DNA from: Oscillospiraceae bacterium
GTDB taxonomy: Bacteria; Bacillota; Clostridia; Saccharofermentanales; Saccharofermentanaceae
DNA: 44,740 bases
Assembly (NCBI GenBank): GCA_902802325.1
Contig: CADCLV010000012.1
Location: 1-44,740, forward strand
Direction of reading: 5' to 3'
This document shows, one piece after another, positions 41,795 through 44,740 of the stretch; within the stretch, counting starts at the first letter, position 1; the number at the start of each line of letters is the position of its first letter. The position numbers and the translations under genes are program-made. The notes below the pieces were generated by a model. It was not told where the DNA came from. It worked only from the letters and a program-made list of their open reading frames with translations, and did not search any database.

Positions 41795-44740
41795 TTAGGA
41801 TTCGTGATGTTCCTTTTTACGCTTCAGAACCAGTGTAACCACAACGCCCAGGCCTGCAATGATCAGTGCCAGTGCCGTCCAGGTGACTCTCATGTCAGCC
41901 TTATCACCGGTCTTGACTACGTGTCCGCCCGGTCTGGTTGCCGAGTCAACAACTTCGAACTCTACCGTTACAGAAGAACCGTCTGTGTAGGTTACTCTTA
42001 CGCGGTGTACACCGAGTGTGAGAGAATCTACGTACTCGGATGCCAGCTCAACTGTGCCGTCCGGATTGACCTTATACTGGCCCTTCGGTACCGACTTGCC
42101 GTCTACGACTACCGATTCGATTTCCTTCGGACTTGCCGGAGTCGGGATCTTGGAAGATTCCGTTGTCGGGGCTTCTGTCTCCGATGTGGTCGGTTCAGTT
42201 GTATTTTCAGAAGGCGGCAATGTCGTCTCGGTCGTCTCTTCTGTCTGCTTTGTCGGCTTTTTGGTCGGTGCCGCCGTTGTTTCTTCCGAAGTGGTCTCGG
42301 AAGAAGACTCGGAAGAGGACTCAGAAGATTCGGAAGATTCCGAAGACTCCGAAGAAGTAGTCGGTTCAGTGCTCTTGACGTATACATCGTGGAAGACAAC
42401 TTCCGTCTCCACATCCTTCACGATCGTGATGCCAGGTGTGGTCTTTCCATCACCCGGAGTACCGGATACTTCGTAAGTCACGGTAACAGTCGTACCATCG
42501 ATATCGCAGAGCGACTCGGTTACTGTATAGTCTTCACCGGCAACAAGGTTCGGGATCACGGCCTCGTAGGTCATCTCTGCAACCTTCTGGAACTTACTTG
42601 TATCGCCCAGAGTTCCTGTCCATACCGGCGTACCCGTTGAATCCTTTACCGTAAAGGTCAGGTTCGTAAGGTCATTTTCAGTTACCGGACCTGTGATCGT
42701 CTTAGTCAGCTTGATCGATCCTTTATCCGTCACAACCTGTGACTTCTCGTACTTATCCACGATCGTCATTTCAGTGGTCGCGCCGTTAGTGACAGCAACC
42801 GCAGATGTGGTATCGCTGCCGTTGTATGTTACGCCCTTGAATACATAGCCCGGAATCTCAGTATTTGTCTCGGTAACGGTATATTTGCCTACCGAAACAT
42901 TATCAAAGGTCTTCGTGTATGTCTTGGTCGTATCATCGTATACGAAACCATCACTGAATGTCAGTTTCACTTCAGTGTCGCTAACATTTCCGTTGGCATC
43001 CAGCCACTTTCCGCCTTCCGTCTCAACGGTAAAGTACAATGCACCGTCAGCCTCATTTTTCGTTATATTCTCTCCATCGAAGCTCTTTGTGACCTTCAAT
43101 GTACCCGTCTGAGCCGGATTCTTGGTGTAGACATCCTTCAGTTCTGCCTTATCATTCAGGTTGTCTGCACTCAGAGTAACAGAAGGAGCAGATGTGACAG
43201 AAGCACTGGCATTCAATGTGTAACCAGGAACTGCACTGTTCGTTTCGGTTACTTCATAGGTACCAAGCGGCAGGCTCGAGAATGTCTTGCTGTAGATGCT
43301 GCTTGTGCCTTCCTGAGTAAAGCCTGCATCCTTCATGGTGAAGGAAGTAGCCGTATCTGTCAGGCTGCCATCTGCTGCTACATACTTCGTTACTGTCTGA
43401 CCGTTTTCAACGATCGTTGCCTTCACCTGGAAGGTCAGTTCTTTCTCGAACTCATCCTGTGTCAGGCCTTCACCGTCGATCGTCTTCTCGATCTTCAGAC
43501 TGCCGGTAGGTGCTGTCACCTTCTTTGTGTTTTCAAAGGCCATACCGGAAACCGTGGTTCCTGCCTTTGTAATCTCTGTGACTGCAGTCAGCTTGCCCTT
43601 CGTCGAAGTAACCGTAACGGTAACTGTATAAACTGCACTGTCGTAGGTTACACCGGATTCACTTCCTGCCACCTCAGACACGGTATAGGAATACGTACCT
43701 GCCGCTGTAAAGCTCAGGGCGTCGAAGGTTACAGAACCGTCTGCCGCATTGCCCTTAGTCTGCGTGTCAGTACCATTCGTCAGTTTGAAAGAGAACTCAT
43801 CTGCAGAGAGTGTCAGAGGATTGCCATTCTCATCTACGAGTGTCTTCGTAGCAGTCAGGTTCACCTTCACCGGCTTGCTGGTGTAGTCGTCCTCGAAGTC
43901 CACAACCGTGGTCTGGTTCTTTTCGACAGAAGCCGTAGCTTCGTCGTCTTTTGTTGCCGTACCGTTGTTGATCGTGTATTTCACAACCACATCGTTACCA
44001 TCGATATCCTTAGTCGATTCAGTAATGGTGTAATCACCGGTCTTGATATTGTTCAGTTCAAGAACATACTGACCATTGGCATCTCTTGTAAATCCACCTT
44101 CGCCGATGGTGAAGGTCTTCGATCCGTTCGTTTCACTTGCATACTCAGGACCGGAGATAGTGAACTTCAGAAGTCCATCTGCTTCTTCCGGTGTTACCGA
44201 TCCCTTGATGGTCTTTGTGATCTTCAGAGTTCCGGTATCCGGACCCACCTTCTTGGTGTTACCAAATGTCATGGAAGAGACAGAAGATCCGTTCTTCGTA
44301 ATGGCTGTGGCCGCTGTCAGCTTGCCGGCATTTTCTCTGACGGTTACAGTCACAGTATAAACTGCATCGTCATAGGTCACACCGGAAGCGCTTCCTGCTA
44401 CCTCAGATACGGTATAGGTGTAAGTGCCTGCAGATGTAAACGTCAGTGCATCGAATGTTACGGAGCCGTCTGCCGCATTGCCCTTAGTCTGACGGACTGT
44501 AGATCCTTCCTTCAACTCAAAGGAGAATTCATCAGCTGTAAGTGTCAGCGCACCACCGTTCTCATCTACGAGTGTCTTCGTAGCAGTCAGGTTCACCTTC
44601 ACCGGCTTGCTGGTGTAGTCATCCTCGAAGTCCACAACTGTGGTTCCGTTCTTTCCTACAGAAGCAGCTGCTGCATTACCGGTTGCAGAAGTACCGTTGA
44701 TCGTGTATGTCACAACTACATCGTTACCATCGATATCCTT
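41795..44740 (-). CDS. Large repetitive pilin-like surface protein, N-terminus beyond right edge
   Basis: The visible 981 residues run in frame to the right edge, so the gene is partial; the apparent GTG start at 44713 is only an internal valine codon. Two long modules resembling the streptococcal FctA/pilin isopeptide-linker domain (opening VKVNLTATKTLVDENG) alternate with CnaB-like modules marked by LK[IV]xK near the start and YTVTE[ST] near the end. These are the lysine and glutamate positions for self-made isopeptide bonds. A Ser/Glu/Thr-rich stalk follows, with an Ser-Glu run at 42294-42365. A small beta domain with VTYTDGSSVTVEFEVVD and the tail HVVKTGD, membrane helix and basic end come last. 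It is probably a wall-anchored fibre or adhesin; the ligand and sortase are not visible. Confidence 0.87.
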   Translation of the reverse strand, partial: KDIDGNDVVVTYTINGTSATGNAAAASVGKNGTTVVDFEDDYTSKPVKVNLTATKTLVDENGGALTLTADEFSFELKEGSTVRQTKGNAADGSVTFDALTFTSAGTYTYTVSEVAGSASGVTYDDAVYTVTVTVRENAGKLTAATAITKNGSSVSSMTFGNTKKVGPDTGTLKITKTIKGSVTPEEADGLLKFTISGPEYASETNGSKTFTIGEGGFTRDANGQYVLELNNIKTGDYTITESTKDIDGNDVVVKYTINNGTATKDDEATASVEKNQTTVVDFEDDYTSKPVKVNLTATKTLVDENGNPLTLSADEFSFKLTNGTDTQTKGNAADGSVTFDALSFTAAGTYSYTVSEVAGSESGVTYDSAVYTVTVTVTSTKGKLTAVTEITKAGTTVSGMAFENTKKVTAPTGSLKIEKTIDGEGLTQDEFEKELTFQVKATIVENGQTVTKYVAADGSLTDTATSFTMKDAGFTQEGTSSIYSKTFSSLPLGTYEVTETNSAVPGYTLNASASVTSAPSVTLSADNLNDKAELKDVYTKNPAQTGTLKVTKSFDGENITKNEADGALYFTVETEGGKWLDANGNVSDTEVKLTFSDGFVYDDTTKTYTKTFDNVSVGKYTVTETNTEIPGYVFKGVTYNGSDTTSAVAVTNGATTEMTIVDKYEKSQVVTDKGSIKLTKTITGPVTENDLTNLTFTVKDSTGTPVWTGTLGDTSKFQKVAEMTYEAVIPNLVAGEDYTVTESLCDIDGTTVTVTYEVSGTPGDGKTTPGITIVKDVETEVVFHDVYVKSTEPTTSSESSESSESSESSSESSSETTSEETTAAPTKKPTKQTEETTETTLPPSENTTEPTTSETEAPTTESSKIPTPASPKEIESVVVDGKSVPKGQYKVNPDGTVELASEYVDSLTLGVHRVRVTYTDGSSVTVEFEVVDSATRPGGHVVKTGDKADMRVTWTALALIIAGLGVVVTLVLKRKKEHHES
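42294..42365 (-). repeat. Ser-Glu repeat coding tract
   Basis: A GAA-GAC/GAA-GA-rich plus-strand stretch encodes repeated Ser-Ser-Glu units in the stalk of the pilin-like protein. It is built of short near-identical 9-bp and 12-bp units and could vary in length in frame. Confidence 0.8.
43517..44011 (-). repeat. 495-bp module, copy 2 of a 729-bp-period repeat
   Basis: It encodes 165 residues from KDIDGNDVVVKYT to ENTKKV in the pilin-like protein. It matches the copy at 44246-44740, with near-identical DNA over 43831-43914. The unit start recurs 729 bases apart. Confidence 0.88.
44246..44740 (-). repeat. 495-bp module, copy 1, ending exactly at the window edge
   Basis: It encodes KDIDGNDVVVTYT to GNTKKV and has the same length as the copy at 43517-44011. 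The last 20 or so bases of the window are identical to those ending at 44011, so the window stops inside a repeat. Confidence 0.88.

Noticed and set aside
41804..42640. Cys/Arg-rich frame opposite the end of the pilin-like gene
   Set aside because: Shadow of the Ser/Thr/Glu-rich stalk and tail.

Overview
The window looks like a piece of a Bacillota (class Clostridia, most like Lachnospiraceae) chromosome of middling GC content. The grounds are a PcrA-type helicase, Cna-type surface proteins with C-terminal wall-anchor-like tails, a lipid-type GT4 glycosyltransferase beside a cardiolipin synthase, AEC and CmpB membrane families, strong AGGAGG ribosome sites and frequent TTG/GTG starts in overlapping operons. 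No database search was possible, so the taxon is an inference. I see no rRNA, tRNA, CRISPR array, prophage or insertion sequence. Twenty-eight protein genes are supported. The first and last are cut by the window edges. No gene-free stretch exceeds 300 bases.

Layout. Positions 1-3525 (minus strand): cardiolipin synthase, a two-domain polyphosphate:AMP phosphotransferase and a translationally coupled membrane protein cut by the left edge. 3653-8320: a membrane protein with degenerate GGDEF and EAL domains (+), a GT4 glycosyltransferase (-) that overlaps it tail to tail, and a GH1 beta-glucosidase (+). 8438-14055 (-): two paralogous zinc-ribbon proteins with the same C-terminal tag; the larger carries a disordered region of about 900 residues. 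14173-15264 (+): a GNAT acetyltransferase driven from a promoter back to back with that of the zinc-ribbon pair. 15310-20173 (-): NYN-LOTUS RNase-like protein, malQ, glpK and an AEC transporter, with two stop/start overlaps. 20343-21956 (+): prfC. 22039-35144 (-): a 13 kb collinear run, in transcription order pcrA, dgt, yfbR, a glucosaminidase-like cell-wall enzyme, a cohesin/cadherin-like membrane protein, a GtrA protein, folC, a TPR-like membrane protein and thrC, closed by a terminator. 35404-38091 (+): a Cna-like surface adhesin. 38175-40291 (-): a six-hairpin-fold protein and a CmpB-type membrane protein. 40362-41672 (+): tmcAL. 41795-44740 (-): a large multi-domain pilin-like surface protein whose start lies beyond the right edge.

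How the genes may work together. The left part concerns membrane lipids and polyphosphate/nucleotide metabolism. The middle combines carbohydrate use (GH1, MalQ, GlpK) with translation and RNA factors. The long minus run mixes dNTP/dNMP hydrolysis and DNA repair with cell-surface proteins, folate and threonine synthesis. The right part is cell surface. The least explained elements are the zinc-ribbon pair and the two surface proteins that share a KTG[DE] tail signal lacking the usual Leu-Pro.
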